Part shown: in pieces, positions 27,736-36,786 of the stretch
How the letters are laid out: every line of letters begins with the position of its first letter
How positions within the stretch are numbered: position 1 is the first letter of the stretch
Origin: JBALVT01 sp045110675
GTDB lineage: Bacteria > Pseudomonadota > Gammaproteobacteria > Pseudomonadales > Halieaceae
Assembly: GCA_045110675.1 (NCBI GenBank)
Contig: JBGCGJ010000017.1
Location: 124,001 to 188,000, forward strand
Length of the DNA: 64,000 nt
Direction: 5' to 3'
Notes under the pieces: generated by a model
Told to the model about the DNA's origin: nothing
The model's database searches: none
Seen by the model: only the letters and a program-made list of their open reading frames with translations
Translations under genes and position numbers: made by a program

Positions 27736-28890
27736 TCACGCCTGGTTTCCCTCGAATAAAGTACGGCATACAATTTTGGCGATCTCTTCACCGGCATTGC
27801 CATCACCAAAGGGGTTGAGAGTTTCTGCCGCGTTTGTCTGCAAGTTCTTGTCGACGAGCGCCAGGTTTAGTTCGTCTTCCAAGCGACTGGGGTCGGGTCC
27901 TATCAATTTAGCCACACCACAATCAATTGCCTCAGGACGCTCAGTAACACTTCTTAGAATTAGTAAAGGAACGCCCAAGGTGGCTGCTTCCTCCTGGATC
28001 CCTCCAGAATCTGACACCAATAACCAAGCGGAACGGCACAGACCAATAAAATCCTCGTAGCCCAGAGGGTCAACCAACAATATTCTTGCATGCTGGCCGA
28101 GTGCCAGGTTTACGGCTTCTCGAACCGCGGGATTAGGGTGTATTGGAAAGATCAGTACGAAATCCTCATTGGCAACAATAAAGTCATGCATAATTCGCAG
28201 GCTTTGTTGCATGTACTCACCGAAATTTTCCCTACGGTGAGTGGTAAGAACAATCATTTTCCGATTGCCGATTTGTTGTTTCAATAAGCTTAAGGAATCA
28301 CCGTCTTCAAGTTCTTCACTCAGCAGACTTACGGCATCCACTACAGGGTTACCTGTAACAAAAACCGTTGTGGCATCTACGCCCTCAGCCAGCAATGTAT
28401 CTCGATTCAATGGCGTCGCCGCGCAGTGAATATTTGTCAGCTGGGAAATCTGACGGCGATTTAATTCTTCTGGGAAAGGATTGTTCGAATCCTTGGTTCG
28501 CAGCCCTGCCTCAACATGTACTACAGGTATTTTGCGGTTGCGCGCTACGATCGCTCCTGCGAGGGTAGAACTTGTGTCTCCCTGAACCACTACAATCGCA
28601 GGAGAAATTTGTTCCAGCGCTGCGTCGATGGTGGTAACAAGACTGGCAAAGAGCTGATTCAAACTTTGCCCACGTACCATCGTTGACAAATTGTAATCGG
28701 GATCGATATCGAATTCAGTCAGGAACACAGGCAGCAGGTCTGCCTGCTGTAATGTTGATATTACAATGACATCGAGTTCGGCGCGGGCTCTAAGAGAGCG
28801 TATGACCGGAGCGAGTTTTATCGCCTCGGGTCTGGTTCCAAAAACAACGGCGACCCTCGACTTGGCGGGCTCCTCAGGGAGTTTGCTCAT
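27736..28890 (-). CDS. wecB: UDP-N-acetylglucosamine 2-epimerase (non-hydrolysing)
   Basis: A 384-aa enzyme with the full set of family motifs: FGTRPEAIKLAPV (17-29), VVHVEAGLRTKD, VTGNPVVD, THRRENFGEY and DSGGIQEEAATLG, ending with TERPEA. It interconverts UDP-GlcNAc and UDP-ManNAc in the cytoplasm, supplying ManNAc for surface glycans. It is the first gene of the minus-strand glycan operon and tells us that a ManNAc-derived sugar is likely part of the product. A perfect inverted repeat lies 42 bp upstream of its start (28932-28950). Confidence 0.94.
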   Translation of the reverse strand: MSKLPEEPAKSRVAVVFGTRPEAIKLAPVIRSLRARAELDVIVISTLQQADLLPVFLTEFDIDPDYNLSTMVRGQSLNQLFASLVTTIDAALEQISPAIVVVQGDTSSTLAGAIVARNRKIPVVHVEAGLRTKDSNNPFPEELNRRQISQLTNIHCAATPLNRDTLLAEGVDATTVFVTGNPVVDAVSLLSEELEDGDSLSLLKQQIGNRKMIVLTTHRRENFGEYMQQSLRIMHDFIVANEDFVLIFPIHPNPAVREAVNLALGQHARILLVDPLGYEDFIGLCRSAWLLVSDSGGIQEEAATLGVPLLILRSVTERPEAIDCGVAKLIGPDPSRLEDELNLALVDKNLQTNAAETLNPFGDGNAGEEIAKIVCRTLFEGNQA

Positions 28891-28931
28891 TCATTGACTC
28901 AAGACCTGGATCTAACAGCTCCTGCCTCTAT

Positions 28932-28950
28932 TATTCTAATAGTTAGAATA
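28932..28950. promoter_or_regulatory. Perfect 8-bp inverted repeat upstream of wecB
   Basis: TATTCTAA, spacer TAG, TTAGAATA: perfect arms in the 260-bp region between wecB and the DUF3179 gene. It is placed where an operator for the glycan operon promoter would lie. The short 3-nt spacer and AT-rich arms argue for a protein-binding site rather than an RNA terminator. The cognate regulator is not adjacent. Confidence 0.45.
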
Positions 28951-29150
28951 TCACCGGCAAACACGGCCACGCTACGGCAAATAGTGGTCAAAACGTGATC
29001 TACACCTCAATACTCCTCACAAATATCCAATTGCCCTTGGGGAACATTCAGGCATATCCAAAGTCGATAATTACACAGGAGCCATGTTTTCAATCTTGAG
29101 CTCAGATCACCCAGTACATTTTTGCACGCAGAAATTTGGATCACCGCCCT

Positions 29151-30566
29151 ATGTCCGCTCAAATAGTAATGCAACGCCATCCTCGTAAGATCGCGATTCT
29201 TGTGTTTATTGCGTCCATGTTTATGAGCGCCTATGCAATCTTGTCGTATTCCCAAGACACCGACGAAGCACCGTTCTCAATTGGGCATACAAACAAGATG
29301 TTGTCGCTGATTGTAAGCACTAATCCCACGCAAATAGAGCTTACCATCGCCAGACTGGATAGGACTTGGAAGCCACAATACATCGCGCCTCTTCTGGAGG
29401 TCATTAGCTACGCGTCTTCACCAATCACTCAAAGAGCAGCGATATCCTTGCTAGAAGAAAAAACCGGGCAAGTTTTTGGTCAGGATGTTAACAGTTGGTA
29501 TCGCTGGCTTTGGAACCAAGCTGAAAACGTATCTGACGAGTACGCGGATTTCAAAGCGGATTTCTATCAGTTTTTGGACCCCAGATTTGGGCGTTACTTT
29601 CGAGACAGACAATCTTCCGCAAAAATACGCCTCGACGAGATTCGCTGGGGTGGAGTCGGCCAGGATGGAATTCCTCCCTTAAGAAGCCCCGAGATGATAG
29701 CGGCAAGCGAAGCGAGCTACCTGGAGGACGACAATATCATTTTCGGAATCGAAATTAACGGAGATACTCGCGCCTATCCAAAACGAATTTTGGCTTGGCA
29801 CGAGATGTTTGTCGACACAGTGGGTGGGGTTAACATTGCCGGCGTGTACTGCACTTTGTGCGGAACAGTCATCCCTTACAAAACGGATGTCGGAGATCGG
29901 CACTTCGAGCTGGGCACAAGCGGCTTTCTTTATCGCTCGAACAAATTAATGTATGACCGCGAAACCCAATCTTTATGGAATACAATTAAAGGTGAACCCG
30001 TGCTCGGACCACTGGCCGGCCAGGGGATAACACTCGAATTTCTATCCGTCGTCACAACAACCTGGGGCGAGTGGAAGCAACGCCATCCCGATACTACCGT
30101 TCTGTCATTGGACACGGGCCACAAACGAGACTACGGCGAGGGCGTGGCCTATCAGCAGTATTTCGCCAACGACAAGCTGATGTTTAACACACCTTTTAGT
30201 GACAAGCGGCTCAAAAACAAACAGGAGGTTCTCGCCTTGCGATTTGCGGCCAGCCCGAAGGAACAACTGGCAATCGATACTGACTTTCTTAACAAAAATC
30301 CGCTGTATGAAGACAATGTGGGTCAACAGAAGCTTCTGGTACTAACCGATCGCAGCGGAGCAAACAGAGTGTACGACCCGGGGAGTACAAAATTCCACAG
30401 CTATGACGGACGTTCGACCCTGGTCGACAATACGGGCCAACAGTGGACGCTCAGTGAAAGCCAATTGATTAGTGCGCAAGGTGCTATTCTTGAACGCCTA
30501 CCCTACCATCGTGCCTTCTGGTTCGGCTGGCACGCCAACTACCCCGATACCCGACTGGTTAAATGA
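29151..30566 (+). CDS. DUF3179 domain-containing protein
   Basis: A 471-aa protein from ATG 29151 (a TTG at 29136 is the alternative). An N-terminal hydrophobic segment (about residues 13-33) is a signal peptide or anchor. A short helical region follows, and then the DUF3179 domain from about residue 165, with YCTLCGTVIPYKT (two Cys that could bind metal), FGTSGFLYRSNKLMYDR-like and GEYxxR-type conserved stretches near TGHKRDYGEGVAYQQYF. No activity is established for this family to my knowledge. It stands alone and its end overlaps the convergent SDR gene by 8 bp. Confidence 0.85.
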   Translation: MSAQIVMQRHPRKIAILVFIASMFMSAYAILSYSQDTDEAPFSIGHTNKMLSLIVSTNPTQIELTIARLDRTWKPQYIAPLLEVISYASSPITQRAAISLLEEKTGQVFGQDVNSWYRWLWNQAENVSDEYADFKADFYQFLDPRFGRYFRDRQSSAKIRLDEIRWGGVGQDGIPPLRSPEMIAASEASYLEDDNIIFGIEINGDTRAYPKRILAWHEMFVDTVGGVNIAGVYCTLCGTVIPYKTDVGDRHFELGTSGFLYRSNKLMYDRETQSLWNTIKGEPVLGPLAGQGITLEFLSVVTTTWGEWKQRHPDTTVLSLDTGHKRDYGEGVAYQQYFANDKLMFNTPFSDKRLKNKQEVLALRFAASPKEQLAIDTDFLNKNPLYEDNVGQQKLLVLTDRSGANRVYDPGSTKFHSYDGRSTLVDNTGQQWTLSESQLISAQGAILERLPYHRAFWFGWHANYPDTRLVK

Positions 30567-31572
30567 AGCCCTCGGTCATGACTTCGGCCGCGGCCCACAA
30601 CTGCTCTCCCATCGCTTCGTTATACATATGGTGCTCCCCCACAACGACAACGGGGTTGCAGTCCTCAAAGTAAGCCCCGTTCACTCCGGCTAAGGCCTCA
30701 CTGGTAGCCACATAAACCTGCGTGGCGGCACCTTGCTCGGGAGTTTTCGCGATCAGTCCACCAAATAGGTCAAAGGCACCACGAATTAGAGCCGGCGCAG
30801 TACGCGCGATGTTGGTTTTAACCAATCCCGGATGAATCACGTTGGATGTGAGTTTAGATCCCGCTAAGCGCCGGGCAAGCGCAAATGAAAACAAAGCGTT
30901 GGCGAGTTTCGAGCGCCCATAGGCCTCGCCCGCGTCAAACAAACCTGCTCCGCGCAAGTTATCGAAGTCGATACCCACCGCAGGTGCCTGCATATAACCA
31001 CTTCGACTACCCACATGCACAATTCGGCCACCTGCGACACTCATCAGTGGGAGAAGTTGATTCACCAGTACAAAATGTCCGAGAAAGTTCACCCGGAATA
31101 TTCGTTCGATGCCGCCAATCAGTTCCAATTCTCCAAAGGTATTGATGCCCGCATTGCAGATGACAATATCCGGCACAAGATCCAAGTCTCGGATAGTGGC
31201 AACACAGTCAACAGCGGACTGAAAATCTGCCAGCTCCAAAGCCAAAGGCGTGGTTTGCCCCTCAACACTGATGCAGGCCTGTTTCGCTTTTTCCAGGGTG
31301 CGACCAGTACCAATGACGTGTGCTCCCCTGAGCGCAAGCACCCGCATCGTCTCGAAGCCTAACCCGGATGTACATCCAGTCACGAGCACTGTTCGGTCAG
31401 ATAAACTCAGACCCTGAGTGACCTCCTCGGCAGTACTTTCGGCCCCGAAAACACCTCTTGGATAGTTGCTGTCAGGTTTGCGAGTAAACTCGTCTCCCGA
31501 ACACGCTTGCAGGCCACTTCCAGCCATACCCAGTGCGGTCGCTTGCAGGAGTTGTCTTCGATTTAATGACAT
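30559..31572 (-). CDS. Short-chain dehydrogenase/reductase with Tat lipoprotein signal
   Basis: A 337-aa protein. The N-terminus has a twin-arginine motif (NRRQLLQ, Arg5-Arg6), a weakly hydrophobic stretch and a lipobox ending LQAC (Cys24), then about 30 linker residues before a complete classical SDR: TGCTSGLG (65-72), NAG (140-142), Ser189 and Tyr218-x3-Lys222. It looks like a folded nucleotide-bound enzyme exported by Tat and anchored by lipid, which is unusual for an SDR because NAD(P)H is cytoplasmic. Its relatives resemble retinol or protochlorophyllide-type SDRs. Substrate unknown. Confidence 0.87.
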   Translation of the reverse strand: MSLNRRQLLQATALGMAGSGLQACSGDEFTRKPDSNYPRGVFGAESTAEEVTQGLSLSDRTVLVTGCTSGLGFETMRVLALRGAHVIGTGRTLEKAKQACISVEGQTTPLALELADFQSAVDCVATIRDLDLVPDIVICNAGINTFGELELIGGIERIFRVNFLGHFVLVNQLLPLMSVAGGRIVHVGSRSGYMQAPAVGIDFDNLRGAGLFDAGEAYGRSKLANALFSFALARRLAGSKLTSNVIHPGLVKTNIARTAPALIRGAFDLFGGLIAKTPEQGAATQVYVATSEALAGVNGAYFEDCNPVVVVGEHHMYNEAMGEQLWAAAEVMTEGFI

Positions 31573-31797
31573 ATTTCTAACTCTTCAAAAATGGATATTG
31601 AGTAAGGTTAACGACCCGCGGCAAATCATCAAATACCGCCTGCGGCCCATTATCCTTCGCAATGAAGTTAAGCACGACCATTCATTTTAGACTACAGTGT
31701 TTAGCCCCGAGCCAAGCAAGTTCTGTACAAGACTGAGTTTGGTCTCGAACGCGGCGAGTGCCGCATGCTAAATAGATTAAGAACAATGAGGAGCAAT

Positions 31798-32787
31798 ATG
31801 CGCGCCTGGAAAGTGAATAAATTCGGACCTCCCAAGGAGGTACTGACACTCGACCACAACGCTGAGGATTTCGAACCCGGTGAGGGAGAAGTAAAACTGG
31901 AAGTGGAAGCCGCCGGGCTCGGCTTGCCCGACGTGTTCATGTGCGCCGATAACTACCCTCTCACACCGCCATTGCCCTTCACCCCATCCCAAGAGGCTGC
32001 AGGGAAGGTGGTGGCTGTGGGCAACGGTGTCGATCCGGCCATGATAGGTCAGCGGGTTCTGGGCCCCACCTTGTTTCAGGTGGGACGAGGCGGTTTGGCC
32101 GATTTTTGCCTGATGCGCGCTGAAGCGGCCTTTCCGATTCCCAGCGCAATGGCAGGCGAGGAAGCCGCCGGGTTTTTCATCCCCTATCAGACCGCTTGGA
32201 TCGGCTTGGTGCGCCGGGCGCAGATCAGCTCAGAGGACACCGTTTTGGTCGTAGGAGCGTCCGGAAGTTCTGGCTGCGCGGCGGTGCAATTGGCCAAGGC
32301 TAAAGGTGCACGAGTCATCGCTGTAGCCGGAGGCCCGCGCAAAGTGGCGTTTTGTGAAAGCCTCGGTGCCGATGCAGTGATCGATCATCGCTCGCAGAAC
32401 ATCACTGAGGTGACCCGCGAACTCACTGGAGGAAAAGGCGCGACAGTGGTATTCGATCCGGTGGGTGGGAAGGCTGGAAGAGCTGCATTTAAAGCCACGG
32501 CATTTGAAGGTCGCTTCGTGGTCATCGGCTATGCCAGTGGCGAGTGGCCAACAATTCGTGTGGAGGAAACCCTTTTCAAGAATATTTCTCTAGTCGGCGC
32601 CATGCCCGTGGGATATACCCCCGAACTATTGCTGGAAGCCCACAATGACATGATAGGTCATTGGCGCGACGGGGAACTTAAAGTTTCAAATAATCAGGTT
32701 TTCGGATTCAATGACGCGCTTTCTGCCATCGAACATATTGCCGCGGGCAAAGTCGAGGGCAAAGTCATCGTCTCTTCGAATCGCTAA
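31798..32787 (+). CDS. Quinone oxidoreductase-like MDR protein (NADPH-dependent)
   Basis: A 329-aa medium-chain dehydrogenase/reductase without the zinc-ligand pattern of alcohol dehydrogenases. The start at 31798 is set by GAGGAG 7 nt upstream; the open frame extends to 31765 but without such a site. It has a GroES-like N-domain and a Rossmann segment VLVVGASGSSGCAAVQLAKAKGARVIA (about 148-174) typical of NADPH:quinone reductases and enoyl reductases. The DHFR gene follows after 4 bp, so the two are probably co-transcribed. Substrate unknown. Confidence 0.9.
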   Translation: MRAWKVNKFGPPKEVLTLDHNAEDFEPGEGEVKLEVEAAGLGLPDVFMCADNYPLTPPLPFTPSQEAAGKVVAVGNGVDPAMIGQRVLGPTLFQVGRGGLADFCLMRAEAAFPIPSAMAGEEAAGFFIPYQTAWIGLVRRAQISSEDTVLVVGASGSSGCAAVQLAKAKGARVIAVAGGPRKVAFCESLGADAVIDHRSQNITEVTRELTGGKGATVVFDPVGGKAGRAAFKATAFEGRFVVIGYASGEWPTIRVEETLFKNISLVGAMPVGYTPELLLEAHNDMIGHWRDGELKVSNNQVFGFNDALSAIEHIAAGKVEGKVIVSSNR

Positions 32788-32791
32788 TCAG

Positions 32792-33286
32792 TTGCTCAGC
32801 CTAATCTATGCCAGGTCTTTGAATCACTGTATCGGAAATGAGGGCAGGATCCCCTGGCACCTTCCCGATGAGTTCGCCCATTTCCAAGCAACGACTATGG
32901 GTAAGTCGATCATTATGGGTCGCAAAACCTATGAGGATCACAATTGCGAATTGCCGGGTCGGCTTAACATCGTTATCAGCACTCAAACCGACTTCCTCGC
33001 TGCGCCGGGAATCGAAATAACCCACTCCTTGGAGGCAGCGATCGAGCGCGCGAAAGGGTACAGCGATGAGTGCTTTGTCATCGGTGGTGTCGGACTTTTT
33101 ACCGCCGCCCTCCCCATCGCCGATAATGTGTATGAGACGATTGTTGAAGCAAAGATTGCTGGAGATACCGTGCTTCCGGAGTTCGACTTCAGCGACTGGA
33201 ACACGACCCTACTGGAACAGCACAGCGCTGATTTGCGGCACAAATATGCCTTTCGTATCTTTCATCATTTTAGAAGTGACCACTAA
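32792..33286 (+). CDS. Dihydrofolate reductase family protein
   Basis: A 164-aa protein if TTG 32792 is the start, matching the usual DHFR length; the frame is open back to ATG 32711 inside the preceding gene, but that adds 27 residues not seen in the family. Motifs: SLIYARSLNHCIGNEGRIPWHLP, with Glu in the PDEF segment at the catalytic acid position, GKSIIMGRKTYE, LPGRLNIVIS, and GGVGLF near residue 115. It would reduce dihydrofolate with NADPH. It is divergent from the usual enterobacterial FolA, so it may be the housekeeping copy or a second one; I leave the symbol blank. Confidence 0.82.
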   Translation: MLSLIYARSLNHCIGNEGRIPWHLPDEFAHFQATTMGKSIIMGRKTYEDHNCELPGRLNIVISTQTDFLAAPGIEITHSLEAAIERAKGYSDECFVIGGVGLFTAALPIADNVYETIVEAKIAGDTVLPEFDFSDWNTTLLEQHSADLRHKYAFRIFHHFRSDH

Positions 33287-33343
33287 CTTACATTTAACCC
33301 CTTGATTATTAGCGTTTAAATAGTAGTTTTTCATGCGAATTTT

Positions 33344-33367
33344 ATTTAATTAATCGATTGATTAAAT
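33344..33367. promoter_or_regulatory. 24-bp near-perfect palindrome, probable CecR operator
   Basis: A palindrome centred on the CG at 33355-33356, with core AATCGATT and flanks ATTTAATT / GATTAAAT. Only one base pair of the twelve mismatches (33351 with 33360). It lies 25 bp upstream of the TetR start, a normal position for an autoregulatory operator of a TetR-family repressor controlling the downstream ABC exporter genes. Confidence 0.7.
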
Positions 33368-33391
33368 TTAGATATTTGCCATACTTTCTCT

Positions 33392-34072
33392 ATGGAACAG
33401 CATACGCCAGCCAATCGATCTGAGAAAACCAGAGATGCCCTACTCAATGCGGCGGTGAATGTCTTCGGCAAAGCGGGCTATGACGCCGCCAGCAACCGAG
33501 CCATCGCCGAGGCTGCAGGCGCAAACCAAGCTTTAATCGGCTACCACTTTGGCGGCAAACGCGGCCTCTATCTGGCTGTGTTTGAGCACATCACAGAGCA
33601 GTGGCAACTGGATTTACTTCCCGTCGTCAGTCGGCTTCGCACGCAATTCGCCACCATTAGCATGAGCGATAACGATCGCAGAGAACGCTGTATCGCGTTT
33701 ATCGAAACCCTCCTATTCGCCATGTTGGACAACCTCAACCGCCCGGAAACCAAAGCCTGGGCGAGACTCATCATGCGTGAGCAGCAAGATCCCAGCGATG
33801 CCTTTGAAGTCCTCTACGAGGGATTCATGAAACAGCTGCTTGGGGCTCTTTCTGAATTTGCCGCCATGGCCGAGGGTATTGCTGAAGAAAACGATGCAAC
33901 TCGCATGAGGGGTATTTTTCTGGCGAGCCACATACTTATTTTTGCGATGGCTCCATCCGCGGTCGGTCGCCATTTGGGTTGGACCGAAAGCACTCCGGCA
34001 AACCTGAACACCATCAAAGTGCAACTACACCACTTATTGCAGCAACAGTTTACTGGAGAACCTTCACTATGA
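33392..34072 (+). CDS. cecR: TetR/AcrR-family regulator, CecR-like
   Basis: A 226-aa repressor. The N-terminal helix-turn-helix is clear (AAVNVFGKAGYDAASNRAIAEAAGANQALIGYHFGGKRGLYLAVF), and the C-terminal ligand domain carries the LIMREQQDPSDAF signature of the CecR (YbiH) type. Length, family and the following gene order (HlyD, double-ATPase, two permeases) match the E. coli cecR-ybhGFSR operon, where CecR represses the exporter. Its stop overlaps the ATG of ybhG (ATGA). The palindrome at 33344-33367 is its likely operator. Confidence 0.88.
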   Translation: MEQHTPANRSEKTRDALLNAAVNVFGKAGYDAASNRAIAEAAGANQALIGYHFGGKRGLYLAVFEHITEQWQLDLLPVVSRLRTQFATISMSDNDRRERCIAFIETLLFAMLDNLNRPETKAWARLIMREQQDPSDAFEVLYEGFMKQLLGALSEFAAMAEGIAEENDATRMRGIFLASHILIFAMAPSAVGRHLGWTESTPANLNTIKVQLHHLLQQQFTGEPSL

Positions 34073-35049
34073 AGCCACCTCTCATCTTCATAATCATTCT
34101 GGCGCTTCTCGGCGGAGCATACTACGGATGGTCGAACTGGAGTCAGACCGAACATAATGGCGTCCTGAAGCTCTACGGCAACGTCGACATTCGCGAGGTT
34201 CAGCTGGGCTTTCGCGTAGCAGGCCGTCTGCAGGAAATGCATGTTGAGGAGGGGGATGCGGTAACCTCTGGAACACTCCTCGCCGCTCTGGATGCCACAC
34301 CTTTCAAACAGGCATTGGCTGTCGCCGATGCACGTATTCAAGAGGCGGAAGCTCGATTGCTGTTGCTTAATACTGGATCACGACCGCAGGAAATTCAGCA
34401 GGCGCGCGAAGGGGTGAGAGAAGCTCAAGCCGCTTTTGACAACGCCAACGCCGATCTAAAGCGCCAACAGGAACTGGTGGCCAGTAAGATTGGTACCCAA
34501 AGGTTGCTCGACAATGCCAGAGCGCAATACAAGCAAACCAGCGCCAGGCTCGCCGCCAGCAAAGAGGCATTGGGATTGGCAACGGAAGGCTCTCGACAGG
34601 AAGATATCGCCGCCGCCGAAGCTGGGCTAGCGGCGGCAAAAGCACAGCGCGAACAATTGAACACCCAACTGGGCGATACCCGGCTCTACTCCCCCAGCGC
34701 AGGTGTAGTGATGACACGATCGCGCGAACCCGGCGCTATGGTAGGCGTTGGCGCGCCCGTCTACACGGTGTCTCTGGCCGAGAAAATCTATGTCCGAGCC
34801 TATGTTGATGAACCGTCGCTAGGTCTGGCCGTTCCAGGTGCGCCGGTAACGATAGTTTCAGATACACACGGCAAAGAATATCAGGGGCAAATTGGTTTCG
34901 TTTCGCCGCGAGCGGAGTTCACACCAAAAAGCGTGGAAACACCCTCACTGCGATCCGATCTCGTCTATCGATTGAGGATTGTTGTAAGCGACGCCGATGA
35001 ATTTTTGCGCCAGGGCATGCCTGTCACCGTGGTGCTGTCGGAGCACTAA
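34069..35049 (+). CDS. ybhG: HlyD-family membrane-fusion protein, YbhG-like
   Basis: A 326-aa adaptor from ATG 34069, which overlaps the regulator stop. One N-terminal transmembrane anchor (3-22), a lipoyl half (NVDIREVQLGFRVAGRLQEMHVEEGDAV), a long alpha-helical hairpin with Ala/Gln/Arg repeats (about 85-205), the second lipoyl half, and a beta-barrel ending with IGFVSPRAEFTPKSVETP and LVYRLRIVV, closely resembling remembered YbhG sequence. It bridges the ABC-2 exporter to an outer-membrane channel such as TolC, which is not encoded here. Confidence 0.9.
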   Translation: MKPPLIFIIILALLGGAYYGWSNWSQTEHNGVLKLYGNVDIREVQLGFRVAGRLQEMHVEEGDAVTSGTLLAALDATPFKQALAVADARIQEAEARLLLLNTGSRPQEIQQAREGVREAQAAFDNANADLKRQQELVASKIGTQRLLDNARAQYKQTSARLAASKEALGLATEGSRQEDIAAAEAGLAAAKAQREQLNTQLGDTRLYSPSAGVVMTRSREPGAMVGVGAPVYTVSLAEKIYVRAYVDEPSLGLAVPGAPVTIVSDTHGKEYQGQIGFVSPRAEFTPKSVETPSLRSDLVYRLRIVVSDADEFLRQGMPVTVVLSEH

Positions 35050-35052
35050 ACC

Positions 35053-36786
35053 GTGACATCGCAGATTAACCTGACCCATCTGACCAAACGCTTTGATGAT
35101 TTCGAGGCCTTGTCAGATATAAGTGCCGAAATCAAAGCGGGGACCCTAACGGGCTTGGTAGGGCCCGATGGGGCGGGCAAAACAACGCTAATGCGTATTA
35201 TGGCCGCGCTGATGATGCCTTCTCAGGGGAGTGCGGTGGTCGCGGGTCACGATGTCACAGTTGACGTGAATAGGGTCCACGACGTCACTGGCTATATGCC
35301 GCAGCGGTTCGGCCTTTATGAGGACTTAACCGTTAAGGAGAATCTGGAACTTTACGCTGACCTTCGAGGCCTTTCCGGCGCAGAAAAAAAACACACCTTT
35401 CAACGCTTACTGAATTTCACCAAGCTCAAATCATTTACAGAAAGACTCGCAGGCCAGCTCTCCGGTGGCATGAAACAAAAACTGGGTCTTGCCTGTGCGC
35501 TCATGGCAAAACCAAAAGTGCTGTTGTTGGACGAGCCCAGCGTTGGCGTCGACCCGGTAAGCCGTCAGGAATTGTGGCAGATGGTGCAGGAACTCACGGC
35601 CGACGGCATGGCGGTTGTATGGGCGACAGCCTATCTCGACGAGGCAGAGCGCTGCGAAGAAGTTCTCCTACTGGATCACGGGAAAATCGTGTTCGGGGGT
35701 GCTCCGCAAGTGCTAACACAGCGACTGGAAGGTAGGAGTTTGGTGGTAACCGACATCGCGACGGATCGCCGCCAACTTTTAACGGATGCACTGGATCTGG
35801 AATGGGTAAGAGATGGCGTCATTCAAGGCGCTTCGGTGCGACTGGTTGTAGCGCAAGATAGCGATTTGACTCACCTCAGAGCCCTCGTAGCCTCCAGCGG
35901 CGGACAATTACACCCTGCCCCACCCAGATTTGAAGATGCCTTCATCGATTTATTGGGAGGTGGCCCGGGGGGCCACTCGGAAGTTGCACAGAGAATGGAA
36001 GAGGTTGCCACCGAACGACAGATTATGGTGAGCTGTCAGAGTTTGACTAAACGTTTTGGAGATTTCACCGCCACAGACTCCGTCAGTTTTTCCGTCAATC
36101 GCGGTGAAATTTTTGGCCTTCTCGGACCGAATGGAGCGGGTAAATCAACGACGTTCAAAATGCTCTGTGGACTGCTAAAACCCAGTGCGGGAAAAGCCGA
36201 GGTTGTGGGATTAGACCTGCGCAAGGCCAGCAGTTCTGCCAAGGTTCAACTGGGCTACATGGCCCAGAAGTTTTCGCTCTATGGACTGATGAACGTACAA
36301 CAGAATCTGAGGTTCTATTCAGGTGTGTACGGTTTGAGCGGTGCCAGGCAGAGGCGGCGCATCGAGGAAATGATCGAAGTATTTGAGCTGCAGCCTTACC
36401 TGAAGCAGTCACCCGATTTACTGCCATTGGGTTTCAAACAACGGTTAGCTTTGGCTTGTGCATTAATGCATCGCCCCAGTGTTTTGTTCCTGGACGAACC
36501 GACTTCGGGAGTCGACCCGCTGACAAGACGGGAGTTTTGGACCCACATTACCGGCCTTGTCAGGCGCGGCGTCACCATTATGGTAACGACGCATTTTATG
36601 GATGAGGCGGAGTACTGTGATCGAGTCGCGTTAGTGAACCGATCGCAGTTGATAGCATTGGATACTCCGGACGCGCTAAAAGCCAGCGTGGCGACTCAAA
36701 GCCAACCCGAGCCCTCCATGGAGGATGCGTTTATTCAGTTGGTTCGAAAACAAAACGAGCAACTTGATAGGGCCGAGGCAGTATGA
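35053..36786 (+). CDS. ybhF: ABC exporter ATPase with two nucleotide-binding domains, YbhF-like
   Basis: A 577-aa protein with a GTG start, containing two ABC ATPase domains in tandem. NBD1: Walker A GPDGAGKTT (37-45), signature LSGGMKQ, Walker B VLLLDEPSVGVDP. NBD2: Walker A GPNGAGKST (about 358-366), Walker B VLFLDEPTSGVDP, but its signature reads LPLGFKQ instead of LSGGQ, so the two ATP sites may not be equivalent. Length matches E. coli YbhF (578 aa as I recall). It drives the two permeases that follow; its stop overlaps the next start by 4 bp. Confidence 0.93.
   Translation: MTSQINLTHLTKRFDDFEALSDISAEIKAGTLTGLVGPDGAGKTTLMRIMAALMMPSQGSAVVAGHDVTVDVNRVHDVTGYMPQRFGLYEDLTVKENLELYADLRGLSGAEKKHTFQRLLNFTKLKSFTERLAGQLSGGMKQKLGLACALMAKPKVLLLDEPSVGVDPVSRQELWQMVQELTADGMAVVWATAYLDEAERCEEVLLLDHGKIVFGGAPQVLTQRLEGRSLVVTDIATDRRQLLTDALDLEWVRDGVIQGASVRLVVAQDSDLTHLRALVASSGGQLHPAPPRFEDAFIDLLGGGPGGHSEVAQRMEEVATERQIMVSCQSLTKRFGDFTATDSVSFSVNRGEIFGLLGPNGAGKSTTFKMLCGLLKPSAGKAEVVGLDLRKASSSAKVQLGYMAQKFSLYGLMNVQQNLRFYSGVYGLSGARQRRRIEEMIEVFELQPYLKQSPDLLPLGFKQRLALACALMHRPSVLFLDEPTSGVDPLTRREFWTHITGLVRRGVTIMVTTHFMDEAEYCDRVALVNRSQLIALDTPDALKASVATQSQPEPSMEDAFIQLVRKQNEQLDRAEAV

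Noticed and set aside
31751..31764. GCGGC-GAGT-GCCGC hairpin upstream of the MDR gene as a riboswitch or terminator
   Set aside because: The stem is only 5 bp, no T-run follows, and no conserved riboswitch core is seen.
33979..34068. N-terminal extension of the YbhG-like protein
   Set aside because: It lies wholly inside cecR; ATG 34069 has the stop overlap and gives a normal membrane anchor.
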